DNA of 53,751 nucleotides from Bacillota bacterium (GCA_021287065.1 JAJTBE010000217.1:1-53751); one strand, 5' to 3'; positions 39,992 through 50,305 are shown, numbered from the stretch's first letter. The notes: generated by a model not told the origin, from the letters alone. A program made the numbers and translations.

Positions 39992-42238
39992 TTAGTCCTT
40001 AACTTCCCATTCGAACATTCTGAGAATCAGGTATTCGCCCATAAATGACGGGATGAAAGTCATCTTTACCTTTCCGTCAACTGTAGCGGTCATGGTTTTG
40101 TAGTAATCGGTAATGGGGATTTTCTTTACTACATTGCCGCCCTGATCGTAGAAGCGAAGGGTATGATACTGGCCGTCAAGTTTAACCATCAGGCTCATTG
40201 TCTTTGAAACTGGCATTTTAGCTTCGTTGGGCACCACTTCGGCAGTGGCGGGTCTGATCACGAGGAATCGTGCTGTTTTCAGCTTGTCGATTGCCTTGAG
40301 TTCATCCACTACTGCTTTGCCTCTTGAGTAGGATGATTCCACTGCAGGAGCCCAGGCGATGGTTTTTTGGTCGTCACTGGCGCCTGTAACCCAGCTGATG
40401 CCGAGGTTGGGCTGATCGGGAACCATTGGGAAAATAAGTCTTCTTGCTGAGTTTTCATTCTGTGTGTAGATAGGCACAGAAACATCGAAAGGCACCCAGC
40501 CCCAGTTGTTGATATAAGCTTCACCCCATACTGCCTTGCCGTTTTTGAATACAAGGCGTGCGGGAATGTTTACAGCTCTGAGGAGTGTAACAGCGAGTCT
40601 GTTTTTGGAGTAATCGCGGCCCATTTTGTCGCTGATTACTTCCTTAGCGGTTCTTACATTGCCTGTGCGGGCATCAGTAATTGTTCCGCTGTCGTCTTCC
40701 TTGGATCCGCTATAGTCCCAGGGCATAACTGTGAACATTTTTGAGAAGAGAATGTCTTCTGCTGTTCTGAACATGTCGCCCTTTGAGGAATTTCTGACCA
40801 ATGATTTGGCAAGACTGATTACATCGGGATCGTCACAGGGGAAATACATTCCGGGTTTAAGATAAATCTGCATTTCCGGAGGAAGTTTGTCGAACCAGGG
40901 ATAAACGATGGTTCTGTCAGCTTTGTAATGTCTTGTTACTTTACTTTCTGTTGAGCAGGAAACGAGGAATTCCCTTACGGGTGATTTTTCCGTTACATTG
41001 ATCGTTCTGTTGTCAAAGATATTCCAGTTGAGGAATACATTGGGGTCAACCTGATCATAGTCTTTATTTGAGAAATATGCGCCGTAAGCCCATGTAACAT
41101 AACCGTAACGGTTTACGGGCAGTGAGTTGGTTATTGTAACTTCGCTTTCGGGCTGTGATGAGCGGTTTTCCCATCTGAAAGCATTTTCTGTAGTGCATGT
41201 TACAACTTCGGGAGTTACCTTAATAGGATTGACGATAATGTGGGAAACTCCGCGGGCTGTGGCGAGCCATACATTTTCAGCAGAATCGAATGACATGGAA
41301 GCAACCTGATTGTCCATGATATCGCAGTTTTTTCTGTTGAAGACTATTGCTCTCTGTTTGCGTGCGTCAAAAAGAACGACTCCGCCGCCCCAGGTTCCAA
41401 CCCAGATGTTGCCTTTGCTGTCAACGAGGATTGAAGTAGTGTGCTTTACGGGAAGCTGTGCATTACGGGCTTCGTTGACGCTCCAGGTGATACCGTCAAA
41501 TACTGCAAGGCCCTTTTTTGTGGCTGCAATAATTTCACCGTTGGGACCTTCCGCAACATCAAATATCTTGTTGTCAAGAAGGGTTGACTGTGCTTTTTCA
41601 TAAGAGATCCAGACTGAGCCTTCGCGATAGGCTATGCCTTCGAAAGAGCCGACCCAGAGTCTGCTTTTTCTGTCTCTTTTGATACAGGTTATTTTGTTGA
41701 AGGGGCTTTTAATCGACTCGATTGAGCTTCCGCCCTGCCTCATTATATAGAGTCCCTGTCCGTTGGAGCCTATCCAGCGGTTTCCTTCGGGATCTACATA
41801 AACAACATTAATGTCGTTAGTTTTAAGTTCACTGTTTGATGAAGTATAAGAGGTCATTTTGCCGGTTTTGCTGTCCCAGCAGGTCAGACCGTTGGATGTA
41901 GCCACCCAGATGCAGTCGCCTTTGGGATCAAAGGTTACATCATTGACTGCATTGGCTGCAAGTCCGTCAGAAGTGTTGAATGAGAAGATGTGGCGGTTTC
42001 TGTTGATTACAGATAACCCTCCAACTCCCTCTTTGTCGATGCTGGCTGAACCAATCCAGATCCAGTCGTTTGAATCGACTGTAACAGTAACAGGTGTGCC
42101 GTCAGCAAGACCATCTTCAGATATGAAGTTTACCATATCAGGTCTGGTCATGTTCTGGGCAAAAACCGGTGCAAATGCTGTAATGCAGAGCAGCAACACT
42201 GCAATACAGGCAGACAGCGTCCATAGTTTGCGTTTCAT
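39992..42238 (-). CDS. Secreted two-component-type propeller protein with transglutaminase-like domain
   Basis: 748 aa; signal peptide 1-27 (after PVFA); AAAGGGG upstream. Residues ~35-340 are Reg_prop-like propeller blades ('DSNDWIWIGSAS', 'DPEGNRWIGSNGQGLYI', 'DSKGNIWVGTWGGGVVLF'). Residues ~490-600 look like a transglutaminase core ('NRLAVTLLRAVNIPARLVFK', 'AYINNWGWVPFDVS'). The expected Cys ('GxC') reads 'GRDYSKNRL' and the His before 'xEAYI' is missing, so it is probably inactive. A final beta domain ends 'LILRMFEWEVKD'. Likely a periplasmic/surface recognition protein; the ligand is unknown. Confidence 0.85.
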   Translation of the reverse strand: MKRKLWTLSACIAVLLLCITAFAPVFAQNMTRPDMVNFISEDGLADGTPVTVTVDSNDWIWIGSASIDKEGVGGLSVINRNRHIFSFNTSDGLAANAVNDVTFDPKGDCIWVATSNGLTCWDSKTGKMTSYTSSNSELKTNDINVVYVDPEGNRWIGSNGQGLYIMRQGGSSIESIKSPFNKITCIKRDRKSRLWVGSFEGIAYREGSVWISYEKAQSTLLDNKIFDVAEGPNGEIIAATKKGLAVFDGITWSVNEARNAQLPVKHTTSILVDSKGNIWVGTWGGGVVLFDARKQRAIVFNRKNCDIMDNQVASMSFDSAENVWLATARGVSHIIVNPIKVTPEVVTCTTENAFRWENRSSQPESEVTITNSLPVNRYGYVTWAYGAYFSNKDYDQVDPNVFLNWNIFDNRTINVTEKSPVREFLVSCSTESKVTRHYKADRTIVYPWFDKLPPEMQIYLKPGMYFPCDDPDVISLAKSLVRNSSKGDMFRTAEDILFSKMFTVMPWDYSGSKEDDSGTITDARTGNVRTAKEVISDKMGRDYSKNRLAVTLLRAVNIPARLVFKNGKAVWGEAYINNWGWVPFDVSVPIYTQNENSARRLIFPMVPDQPNLGISWVTGASDDQKTIAWAPAVESSYSRGKAVVDELKAIDKLKTARFLVIRPATAEVVPNEAKMPVSKTMSLMVKLDGQYHTLRFYDQGGNVVKKIPITDYYKTMTATVDGKVKMTFIPSFMGEYLILRMFEWEVKD

Positions 42239-42434
42239 GCTCTGTCTGTCCCCTTTCGTTTAATAAAAAATAAAGGCTGAAAAACTTTATTAACCTGCCT
42301 TGCATACTTGTTGATGCAGTATATTTCTGATTTTTGTCAAAGTATCCTCTAAAAAAATCAGGTAATTTTCGGGATTATTTGTTAATTATACAGATAAAGG
42401 GTTTTTATAGCAATCATATAAGATAAAAAACATT

Positions 42435-43505
42435 ATGAACATTGATGAAAAAGACAGTTTTAAAATCACATTCCGGTTCCTTCACGGAATTGTGTTTTCT
42501 CTGGCTCTTTTCATTCTGTTTTTCTCACCTGAGAGTTATTTTCAGATGTTTTTCAATTCAGCGGGAAAACTGTCACTTATTTTCTCGTTTCTTATTATTC
42601 CGGGTTCACTTGCTTTTCTTTTTATTTTCAGAATGGAGGAAAAACAGAAAGTAAACCTTGCTGAACATCCTGAAACCTCAGGTGAAAATCAAATATCTCC
42701 CGATGATTCCGGCGAAACAGTAAAACTACACACTATTAATGGCATTGATGAAGCTTTAACGAAAAAAACCGAACCTTTTCTCGTTCCTGAAATTCCCAGC
42801 CTAATCAGGGGGGTTGTATATTCTCTTCTGCTGCTTCTGGCTGTTGTGGTTTTCAGACTTGTTTTCCCTGTTCACGAAAACATACTGCAGTTTGTGCTTC
42901 GGTTTTTTCTGGCTTTCAGTGTAATTACTGTTTCGATTATGTTTTTCTCTGATTTTTTACCCCTAATAATTGAGGAGCAAAAACAGATTTCTTTTATGGG
43001 CGGACAGCTTCTGTTTATTTCATTGTCTGGATTAGCTGTTGTCATTATAGGGGAAAGCGCCGATTCCGTAAGATATGCCGCCCTAAACTATCTGACAGGC
43101 GCAACGATTATTTTTCTCAGCATACTGCTTTTAAGGTGCAAGGATTTTTATGAACAGGCGAAAAGCAGATCCTACAGTTTTGCAAACGGTATGATTACAG
43201 GTATGTTCCTTATGTGGATTCTGCCGGGAAAACTCTCAGCTATGCCCGGGGAATTTTTCTCTTCTTCCGTAAAACTTTACGCATTTACAAACAGCGCTGA
43301 TATAATCGGCAATATTATCCTTATTGCAATAATTTTCCACCCGGTATTTGAATTTTACTCTGCTCTATCAAAAGGCATAGCACTATACAGACAAAGGCAG
43401 GAAGATGAAGCTAAGCTTATGATGGAGCTGGAAAAAGAAGAATCTGAAGAAGAAGAAATATACAAAAACATGAGAAAACAAAAGAGAAAGAATAAAAAAT
43501 CATAG
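42435..43505 (+). CDS. Multi-pass membrane protein of unknown function
   Basis: 356 aa. Two N-terminal transmembrane helices (~14-34, 44-65), a charged acidic loop (~70-120), then about six further helices (to ~310), and a highly charged C-terminal tail (Glu-rich then Lys/Arg-rich: 'EEEIYKNMRKQKRKNKKS'). No family recognised. The ribosome site is weak. It converges with rnfC, 13 nt apart. Confidence 0.75.
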   Translation: MNIDEKDSFKITFRFLHGIVFSLALFILFFSPESYFQMFFNSAGKLSLIFSFLIIPGSLAFLFIFRMEEKQKVNLAEHPETSGENQISPDDSGETVKLHTINGIDEALTKKTEPFLVPEIPSLIRGVVYSLLLLLAVVVFRLVFPVHENILQFVLRFFLAFSVITVSIMFFSDFLPLIIEEQKQISFMGGQLLFISLSGLAVVIIGESADSVRYAALNYLTGATIIFLSILLLRCKDFYEQAKSRSYSFANGMITGMFLMWILPGKLSAMPGEFFSSSVKLYAFTNSADIIGNIILIAIIFHPVFEFYSALSKGIALYRQRQEDEAKLMMELEKEESEEEEIYKNMRKQKRKNKKS

Positions 43506-43518
43506 AACAAAGGTTCGA

Positions 43519-44847
43519 TTAGATTTTCAGCATTCTGGTTTTGTATTTTGCCAGCTTAATCCACTGAACAAGAGGTATTTTTGCCGGACAGGAATAAGCA
43601 CAGCAACCGCATTCCATGCAATCCATAAGATTATACTGGTATTTGATTTCCGTCCATTTTTCCTTTGTTGCAAGCTTCATAATCATCTGGGGCATAAGCT
43701 GTTGTGGGCAATGACTAATACAGAAACCACAGCGGATGCAGTTGGAAGGCTCATAAACTTTTGCCATTTCAGCAGACATAAGAACTATGCCCGATGTGCC
43801 TTTAACCACTGCTGATTCGAGGGTGTACTGGGCGATTCCCATCATAGGTCCGCCGGAAATAATTTTAACCGGCTCTTTGCTTAATCCACCGGCAGTTTCG
43901 ACAAGCTGTCTGAAGGGAGTACCTATACGAACAACAAAATTACCCGGATTTTCCACACAATCCCCTGTTACCGTAACAACCCTTTCATACAAAGGCTTGT
44001 TTCTTACCACTGCTTCAAATACCGCGAATGCCGTGCCTACATTTTGCACAATTACGCCAATATCAACAGGAAGTCCGCCACTGGGGACCTCTTTTCCGGT
44101 AACCGAGTAAATCATTTGTTTTTCAGAACCCTGTGGGTACCGTGTCGGAATAACACAAAGACTGATAGGGTTTAACGAATCCTCCAGTTTTCTAAGCGCC
44201 TGAGTCATTGAGCTAATGGAAAGTTGTTTGTTATCCTCGATAACAACAATAACCTGTGTGGCTCCTGTAGCTCTTTTAAGGATTCTTATGCCTTCGACGA
44301 CTTCTTCAGCCCGTTCTCTCATAAGACGGTCGTCGCTGGTCAGAAAAGGTTCGCATTCAGCTCCGTTGATCAGCAAAACATCAATTTTCTTATCAGGTGG
44401 AGGCGTCAGTTTCAGATGCGTGGGAAAAGCTGCTCCTCCAAGTCCGACTACACCTGCCTGACGGATATAGCTGATAATATCCGCCGGCTGCAAATCCTGC
44501 CAATTCCTGTTCATAGGTTTATAATCGATCATATCAAAGCCTGAATTGGCAACAACCACAGCTTTGGATTCTCCATAAACAGGATGTGGTCTTGGTTCAA
44601 CTGCGACAACGGTTCCTGTGATTGAAGAATGAACGGAAGCGGTGATAAAAGAATCGGAATGGCCAATTTGCTGGCCTGTTCTGACTTCATCCTTAACCTT
44701 AACAAGGGGCGCTGCGGGCGCCCCTGTGTGTTGTAACAGATGAATAACCGCTTCCTGCGGTGGTTCGGCAACTTCAATCAACTCAGTCGATGTCGGTTCC
44801 TTATAGTCAGGCGGGTGAACGCCTCCCGGAAAAGGAAATGTATTCAT
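43519..44847 (-). CDS. rnfC: Electron transport complex subunit RnfC
   Basis: 442 aa, normal for short RnfC. N-terminal 'FPGGVHPPDYKE'; FMN/NADH-binding region 'GVVGLGGAAFPTHLKL' and 'INGAECEPFLTSDDRLM'; SLBB-like segment; C-terminal ferredoxin module with two CxxCxxCxxxCP-type sets ('CIRCGFCISHCP' and 'CMECGCCAYSCP'), ligands for two [4Fe-4S] clusters. RnfC is the NADH-facing peripheral subunit of the Rnf ferredoxin:NAD+ ion pump. No other rnf subunit is nearby: the next gene downstream is convergent and unrelated, and the two genes upstream are not Rnf. It is therefore an orphan copy or a split system. Confidence 0.92.
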   Translation of the reverse strand: MNTFPFPGGVHPPDYKEPTSTELIEVAEPPQEAVIHLLQHTGAPAAPLVKVKDEVRTGQQIGHSDSFITASVHSSITGTVVAVEPRPHPVYGESKAVVVANSGFDMIDYKPMNRNWQDLQPADIISYIRQAGVVGLGGAAFPTHLKLTPPPDKKIDVLLINGAECEPFLTSDDRLMRERAEEVVEGIRILKRATGATQVIVVIEDNKQLSISSMTQALRKLEDSLNPISLCVIPTRYPQGSEKQMIYSVTGKEVPSGGLPVDIGVIVQNVGTAFAVFEAVVRNKPLYERVVTVTGDCVENPGNFVVRIGTPFRQLVETAGGLSKEPVKIISGGPMMGIAQYTLESAVVKGTSGIVLMSAEMAKVYEPSNCIRCGFCISHCPQQLMPQMIMKLATKEKWTEIKYQYNLMDCMECGCCAYSCPAKIPLVQWIKLAKYKTRMLKI

Positions 44848-44852
44848 CGATT

Positions 44853-45695
44853 TTAAGCTGAAGCCTCCGTTTTATATTCCTCATTGAATTTTTCCGAAAA
44901 CTCTGCGAGGAAGTGGGCTGTCCAGGTAAGAATACCCGGATCAAACTGGAACTGTTCCTCAACCATAACATCTTCGAGAAGATGACGGTTCATTTCGTGG
45001 CAGAGGCCGTACTGAATGTCAACAAGAATTGAAAGCAGGGTTGAGACATCGCCATCCGGGCAATTTCTCAATCTGTAGAGTTCCTTTGCAAGCTGGATGC
45101 ATTCCTGATAAACATCAGCAATTTCCTTTGAAAGGGCATTAACCACTTTTTCAGGTACTTCTGCTGATCTTATCTTAACTTTAAGCTCCTCGCGAAGGGT
45201 TTCGTAGTCGGAAGCCATATCTTCACGGGTAACATTGATTTCTTCCAGCCCTGTGGGTTCACTGTCTTTTTTCTCGTTCATTTCCTCAATGGTGACTTTA
45301 TATTTGTCATCAATGGGTTCGGGTTCAGCATCATCATCAAGATCATCATCGGCATCATTTTCACCTTCGAAGATCTCTTCGGTCATGTTGATAAGAGAAC
45401 TGAGGGGACCGTTGAGATTCTGAATATTCACCAGAAGTCTCTTTGAGCTTTCCCTGAGATAAAGCATGAACTTCAGATATTCGCCCCAGTCTCCATCTTC
45501 CGCAGTGAGGAAGTTTTCGACATAACCGAGAAAGTCCAGGGTCAAAACCGACATTTGTCCGAGATAAAATGAAGGCTTAATAATACCAAGCATATTGACG
45601 CCTGATGAGGCGACCTTCTTGTATATATCTACCGTAATATCACAAGCGGTTGTCTTTTGTTTGAGCTTGTTTCTTACATCATTCCAGAAAGTCAT
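44853..45695 (-). CDS. Acidic helical protein of unknown function
   Basis: 280 aa; AGGAG ribosome site; 5 nt before rnfC and 11 nt after the ManC/PMM gene, so in one operon. All-helical with an acidic central linker (~113-165: 'ENDADDDLDDDAEPEPIDD'), flanked by two helical domains. No signal peptide or membrane helix. No family recognised. Confidence 0.75.
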   Translation of the reverse strand: MTFWNDVRNKLKQKTTACDITVDIYKKVASSGVNMLGIIKPSFYLGQMSVLTLDFLGYVENFLTAEDGDWGEYLKFMLYLRESSKRLLVNIQNLNGPLSSLINMTEEIFEGENDADDDLDDDAEPEPIDDKYKVTIEEMNEKKDSEPTGLEEINVTREDMASDYETLREELKVKIRSAEVPEKVVNALSKEIADVYQECIQLAKELYRLRNCPDGDVSTLLSILVDIQYGLCHEMNRHLLEDVMVEEQFQFDPGILTWTAHFLAEFSEKFNEEYKTEASA

Positions 45696-45706
45696 AGTAA
45701 CAACTC

Positions 45707-48577
45707 CTAACTTAATATGTTTGTGAGCTTGTCGCGGAGGGCTTCTCCCTGAAGTCCGTCATCTTTGAGAGCACGAATTTTTTCAGCTACTCTCGGATAA
45801 TCAAGTTCGTATTCGAGCCAGTTGGCAAAATCGCCCTTGTTCATGTGGAAATCGATTGAAACCGCATCAATATAATGAATTGCATCAACAAATTCCTTAA
45901 AGCTTCTTGCCTTAACTCCGAGATACTTACCGGGAATCCAGAAATGGAATGCTCTTTCCACAGAAAGGTATTTCTGCTTGGCAGGCTCTTTTGCATCTCC
46001 GTTTTCCTTACTTTCCTTGCGGACCTTTTCCAGAGCTTCCCTCTCTTCGGTTTTATTCTCTTCAACACGAACAGGCGCATCTTCCTTAAGCCGTTCGATG
46101 GTCTGCTTGATTTCACCGAGAAGTTTTCTGGCTTCTTCATCCGTATCAGCTTCTGCAAACAGGTGGAATGCAGGAGTAGCCGGATCGGGCAGCATCAGAA
46201 CCCAGGCTTTGTCGAAGAAAATCTTGAGACCTTCGATTACTTCAATCGGTTTATCCTCATGAAGCTCAATCATAAGGCGCATAATCTTGCCTTTTTCCTG
46301 CCAGGTGCAGTCAACTGTGGTCTGAGCCATGTGGAATTCAGGCAGTTCCTCAAGTATTTCCGAAAGCTTCCGTTTTTCTTTTGCCATAAATTCAAGCAGC
46401 TTAGAGAATGCAAACATTGCGTCAAATGAGGAATGGAATGACGGGAATATGAATGATCCGTTGGAATGTCCCGCAAATGCGATCTTCTGTTCGCCCAGTG
46501 ATGCGGTATGCATCAACGAACGGCCGTCGCTCTTTGTGACAATCACTTTTCCGCCATGTTTGTGTGCTATTCCTTCAATTACTGAGGGAGCAGTAATGGG
46601 AACAGCTACGATGCCGTGGTCAAGGTGTTTAAGAACCAGATGGGTGAACAGGGCAAGAAGCCTGTTGTCTGCAATTTCGTGGCCTTTATCATCGATAACG
46701 ATCAGTTTTTCGCAGTCCATATCAATTCTGACACCTATATCGGCATTGAGAGTTGTTACGATATTTCTCAGATTGGTAAGGCTTTCTTCCATCTTCATCA
46801 TTGAATCGACTGCCTGCTGGGCATCCAGATAAGCATTGATTGAAATAGTTTCGCAATCGAGCTTGCCAAGAATGTGAGGCAGCACGAGTGAAGCCATACC
46901 GAATCCGTAACTGAGAATAACCTTGAAACTGGTTTTACGAATCAGTTCCGCATCAAGATTATTGAAAAATCCATCGTTGTATGAATCAATTGCTCTTGCC
47001 GGAAATTCGATTGATCCGACTTCGTCCATTGAGGTCCGCCTGAAATCTTCACGGAAGAAGATGTTTTCAAGTTTTCTTTCAATGGATTTATTGATATTGA
47101 TTCCTTTTTCATCATAGAATTCAATCAGAATATTTCTTGGGTCTCTGGGATCTACTCTGGTGTGAATTCCACCCTTTGCTCCCGTATCTTTCAGAACAAA
47201 TCTGCTTACAGGCGTGGGGTTGACCCTGAGATCATAACAATCGACGCCTACTGATGAAAGACCGCAGATTATAGCGCGGTTGAGCATACGGGAAGCCGGA
47301 TGTGAATCACGGCTTGTGGTGGCAGCAGAACCTTTTGCCAGATAAGCACCATAAGCGGCTCCCAGTTTAAGGGCAAATTCCGGTGTAATTTCGATATTTG
47401 CCAGTCCTGAGATTCCATCAATGCTAAACAGCGAACCAGGCCATTTTACGCCCCAGATAAGACTCATATTAACCGTTGCGCCGGCTTCAATATTCTTATC
47501 GGGCCATACCTTAACCTGAGGCTGGACGACAGCGCCGGAACCGATAAACACTTTATCGCCGAGAACTGCGCCTTCGTTGATTACCACATTGTTTTTTATG
47601 GTATTCTGACGGCAGATAATCGCTCCGGACATCCTGTTGTTTTTGCCTATATACACATTGTTCCAGAGAACGGATCTGTGAAGAACGGAACTGTCTTCGA
47701 TAATACAGTTGTCTCCAAGAATAGTGTATTCGTCGATCTGGGCGTTCTCCTTAATACGGCAGTTTTTGCCGATTACGGCAGGACCCTCGATCTTTGCACT
47801 GGGATGAACCTCAGCATTTTCACCGAGCCAGATGTTTCTGCCAAGTTTCTCACCGGGCAGATTGACCTTAACCTTGCCCTGAATCATATCGACCTGGGCA
47901 TTTCTGTACTGCTGTATATTGCCTATGTCGCACCAATATCCATTGGTAACATAGCCATAGAGAGGTTTCTCATCTTCCAGCAGTTTTGGGAATATATCCT
48001 TACTCCAGTCATAATTGCCATGTTTTTGCATGAGTTTAAGAACTTCAGGCTCAATGACATATATGCCTGTATTGATAGTATCGCTGAAAACCTCGCCCCA
48101 CGAAGGCTTTTCGAGAAAACGCCTGATTGCTCCGTCTTCCTGAGTGATAACCACGCCGAATTCCAGCGGGTTGTCAACTCTGGTGAGAGTGATGGTGGCA
48201 AGCGATTTCTTTTCCTTGTGGAATTTAATGATTTCCGGAAGATTGAAGTCGGTGAGTGAGTCGCCGCTGATGATAATGAATGTATCATCGAGGTAGTCTT
48301 CCACCATTTTGACGCTTCCGGCTGTTCCAAGGGGTTCGTCTTCTACGGAATACATAATCTGTACTCCCCATTCGGAACCATCTCCGAAGTAGCTGACAAT
48401 TTCATCTGCCAGATAATGAAGAGTAACCACTATCTGCGTAATTCCTGCATCACGCAGAAGCTCAATAATATACTCCATAACCGGTTTATTACACAAAGGC
48501 ACAAGCGGTTTGGGCCTGTTGCATGTTAGTGGGCGAAGACGAGTGCCTTCTCCGCCAGCCATAACAACAGCTTTCAT
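45707..48577 (-). CDS. Mannose-1-phosphate guanylyltransferase / phosphomannomutase fusion with C-terminal DUF5752-like domain
   Basis: 956 aa with GGGGG upstream. Domain 1 (1-235) is a sugar nucleotidyltransferase: '[16 protein letters not shown]', 'ISGDSLTDF', '[20 protein letters not shown]'. Next are left-handed beta-helix hexapeptide repeats (~250-370). Domain 2 (~375-830) is a phosphohexomutase with the phospho-Ser loop '[12 protein letters not shown]'. A Lys/Glu-rich linker (~835-870) precedes ~90 residues ('[20 protein letters not shown]' to the end) that resemble DUF5752. It likely makes GDP-mannose-type NDP-sugars for polysaccharide or glycosylation. The first two domains are a known fusion; the third is an addition. 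Confidence 0.9.
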   Translation of the reverse strand: MKAVVMAGGEGTRLRPLTCNRPKPLVPLCNKPVMEYIIELLRDAGITQIVVTLHYLADEIVSYFGDGSEWGVQIMYSVEDEPLGTAGSVKMVEDYLDDTFIIISGDSLTDFNLPEIIKFHKEKKSLATITLTRVDNPLEFGVVITQEDGAIRRFLEKPSWGEVFSDTINTGIYVIEPEVLKLMQKHGNYDWSKDIFPKLLEDEKPLYGYVTNGYWCDIGNIQQYRNAQVDMIQGKVKVNLPGEKLGRNIWLGENAEVHPSAKIEGPAVIGKNCRIKENAQIDEYTILGDNCIIEDSSVLHRSVLWNNVYIGKNNRMSGAIICRQNTIKNNVVINEGAVLGDKVFIGSGAVVQPQVKVWPDKNIEAGATVNMSLIWGVKWPGSLFSIDGISGLANIEITPEFALKLGAAYGAYLAKGSAATTSRDSHPASRMLNRAIICGLSSVGVDCYDLRVNPTPVSRFVLKDTGAKGGIHTRVDPRDPRNILIEFYDEKGININKSIERKLENIFFREDFRRTSMDEVGSIEFPARAIDSYNDGFFNNLDAELIRKTSFKVILSYGFGMASLVLPHILGKLDCETISINAYLDAQQAVDSMMKMEESLTNLRNIVTTLNADIGVRIDMDCEKLIVIDDKGHEIADNRLLALFTHLVLKHLDHGIVAVPITAPSVIEGIAHKHGGKVIVTKSDGRSLMHTASLGEQKIAFAGHSNGSFIFPSFHSSFDAMFAFSKLLEFMAKEKRKLSEILEELPEFHMAQTTVDCTWQEKGKIMRLMIELHEDKPIEVIEGLKIFFDKAWVLMLPDPATPAFHLFAEADTDEEARKLLGEIKQTIERLKEDAPVRVEENKTEEREALEKVRKESKENGDAKEPAKQKYLSVERAFHFWIPGKYLGVKARSFKEFVDAIHYIDAVSIDFHMNKGDFANWLEYELDYPRVAEKIRALKDDGLQGEALRDKLTNILS

Positions 48578-48614
48578 TTTACAACCCCCTTTGATTTAAT
48601 AAAAAATATATTTT

Positions 48615-48641
48615 CAATTAAAAAAGAGTAACTCCTCTTTT
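48615..48641 (-). terminator. Intrinsic terminator of the flavodoxin-fold gene
   Basis: On the minus strand AAAAGAG (48641-48635) pairs with CTCTTTT (48628-48622) around a 6-nt loop, then TTAATTG. It separates this gene from the ManC/PMM gene. Confidence 0.65.
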
Positions 48642-48669
48642 AAAGAAAATTGCATAACTTATGGCTTTT

Positions 48670-49098
48670 TCATTTTTTTGCCGATTTCAGTCTTTCCGCA
48701 AATGCTTTGGCATCCTGCTCGCCGGCAATAATATCAAAGTCGAAAAGGAATCCTCCCCGTTCTTCAACTGCCTTCATAAGATTTTTGAGAGCTTTTTTAT
48801 CGCCGAACAATTTCTTCAGTGAAAAGACCACAACCTTACGTCCCTCAATATGCGAACAAGAAGCAATAAATTTTTTCAGATTATCCGAAATGACTCCATC
48901 CCACCCGGTTGGTTCTGTACCAATAACCAGAAGGTCCGCCCCGGAAAGAGCTTTTATATTTTCTTTGGCATCCTGTCCCGCCTCATCTATCTCACATCTG
49001 GCGGTCTGAAAACCGGAAACGGACACTACCTGCTCCATTATACCGCAGGCTTTTACCAGTTTTGACTTATACTTTTCACAAACAAATACTAATTTCAT
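48670..49098 (-). CDS. Small flavodoxin-fold protein of unknown function
   Basis: 142 aa. Alternating beta/alpha order with 'LLVIGTEPTGWDGVISDNLK' and 'RKVVVFSLKKLFGD' resembles flavodoxin-like domains, but the N-terminal FMN phosphate loop (T/SxTGxT) is absent ('FVCEKYKSKLVKACGIMEQV'), so FMN binding is doubtful. The ribosome site is weak. An 18-bp palindrome lies 29 bp upstream, between it and the divergent pilM. Confidence 0.65.
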   Translation of the reverse strand: MKLVFVCEKYKSKLVKACGIMEQVVSVSGFQTARCEIDEAGQDAKENIKALSGADLLVIGTEPTGWDGVISDNLKKFIASCSHIEGRKVVVFSLKKLFGDKKALKNLMKAVEERGGFLFDFDIIAGEQDAKAFAERLKSAKK

Positions 49099-49126
49099 AC
49101 ATAATACTTTATATTTTTATCAGTTT

Positions 49127-49144
49127 TTTCCTTCGAAGGAAAAC
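49127..49144. promoter_or_regulatory. Perfect 18-bp palindrome between divergent genes
   Basis: TTTTCCTTCGAAGGAAAA is a perfect palindrome without a spacer, in the 180-nt gap between the flavodoxin-fold gene and pilM. A candidate operator for either or both; no T-run suggests it is not a terminator. Confidence 0.6.
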
Positions 49145-49277
49145 ATGAATATTCACAGAAAATAGCTATGTGGAGATTACCGGAAACCCCAAAAAATAAG
49201 AACCCTTTTCCTTTTAAAACAGATATTGCAGCATCAATGAAACCATCTGCTTTTACTCCATATTGCGGAGGATTGAA

Positions 49278-50291
49278 ATGTTTAAAAAGCTTGCGGTATT
49301 GGGTCTTGATATTGGAACTCACAGTATAAAAACAGCAGTTGTTAACCCGGACAATAAAAAAATTGAGTATCTTGACGAATGCAAAATCCTTGAAGGCAGA
49401 AAATTTCTTGAGGATGCAGCCACAGATGAAGCGCTTAAAGATCTTGTTAAAATGACTGTTGAAAAAGCTAAATCATCCAATTCCAAATACGATCTTGCTC
49501 TGGCAGGCAGTGTTCACGGGCCTGGAATTATCTGCAGATATATGGACATGCCCAAACTTTCGGACAAAGAACTGGCACTGGCAGTCCCATCTGCAGCTCA
49601 CAAGCTGATACCATTTTCGCTCAATGATATTGTTCTTAACTATGTAAAAATACCACCACTAAACCATAGCAAAGATACTACCGGAATACTTTTTTTTGCA
49701 ATCCATAAAGATCAGGTTGAAACCCACAAATTCCTTATCAAAAACTGTGGGATGAAGGAAGAACGGCTTGAAATACCTGCGCTTGCACTGGCAAGAGAAT
49801 TAATGGCAAATAATTCACTTCCTTCAGACAGATTCTACGCAATCGTTAATATCGGTTTTAAATATACTCATGTAATTGTAGTCAGAAATGGATTTCCTTA
49901 TTATGCAAGAGATTTTGCAATAGCAAGCGGTGATTTTACCCATGCATTTCAAATGTGGAAACAAAATAGCTGGAATGAAGCTGAACAGGAAAAACTCAAC
50001 TATGATGTCATGTTAAAAGAGATTGCCCTCGAACCTTTCTTATCAAACTGGGAAACTGAGATAAGGAAAGCATTGAAGTTTTTTGTTACACAATTCAACA
50101 ATTCCAATATCCTGCTCGAAAAAATCTTCCTTACAGGCGGGAGTTCAGTTTTCGGAGGTTTATCCTCAAGGCTTGAAAGTTTTATCAGTTTGCCGGTGGA
50201 AACAGACTCTCTGAAAAAGCTGAAGCCAGATAAAAACATCGAAATCAGCAATATCAACAAATACAAATCAGCTATCGGACTATCTCTTTAG
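49278..50291 (+). CDS. pilM: PilM-like actin-fold ATPase of type IV pilus assembly
   Basis: 337 aa from ATG 49278 with GCGGAGG upstream. The actin-like fold shows 'AVLGLDIGTHSIKTAVV' (phosphate 1), 'FYAIVNIGFKYTHVIVV' (phosphate 2) and 'IFLTGGSSVFGGLSSRLE' (adenosine). PilM forms the cytoplasmic ring that links PilN to the pilus motor. It is the first gene of pilM-pilB-pilC-receiver-prepilin (14 nt to pilB). pilN/O/P/Q are not in the visible part. Confidence 0.88.
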   Translation: MFKKLAVLGLDIGTHSIKTAVVNPDNKKIEYLDECKILEGRKFLEDAATDEALKDLVKMTVEKAKSSNSKYDLALAGSVHGPGIICRYMDMPKLSDKELALAVPSAAHKLIPFSLNDIVLNYVKIPPLNHSKDTTGILFFAIHKDQVETHKFLIKNCGMKEERLEIPALALARELMANNSLPSDRFYAIVNIGFKYTHVIVVRNGFPYYARDFAIASGDFTHAFQMWKQNSWNEAEQEKLNYDVMLKEIALEPFLSNWETEIRKALKFFVTQFNNSNILLEKIFLTGGSSVFGGLSSRLESFISLPVETDSLKKLKPDKNIEISNINKYKSAIGLSL

Positions 50292-50305
50292 TAAAGGAGA
50301 AAACA

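Noticed and set aside
45875-48259. Several plus-strand frames of 90-190 codons inside the ManC/PMM gene
   Set aside because: They are antisense to highly conserved enzyme motifs and lack ribosome sites.
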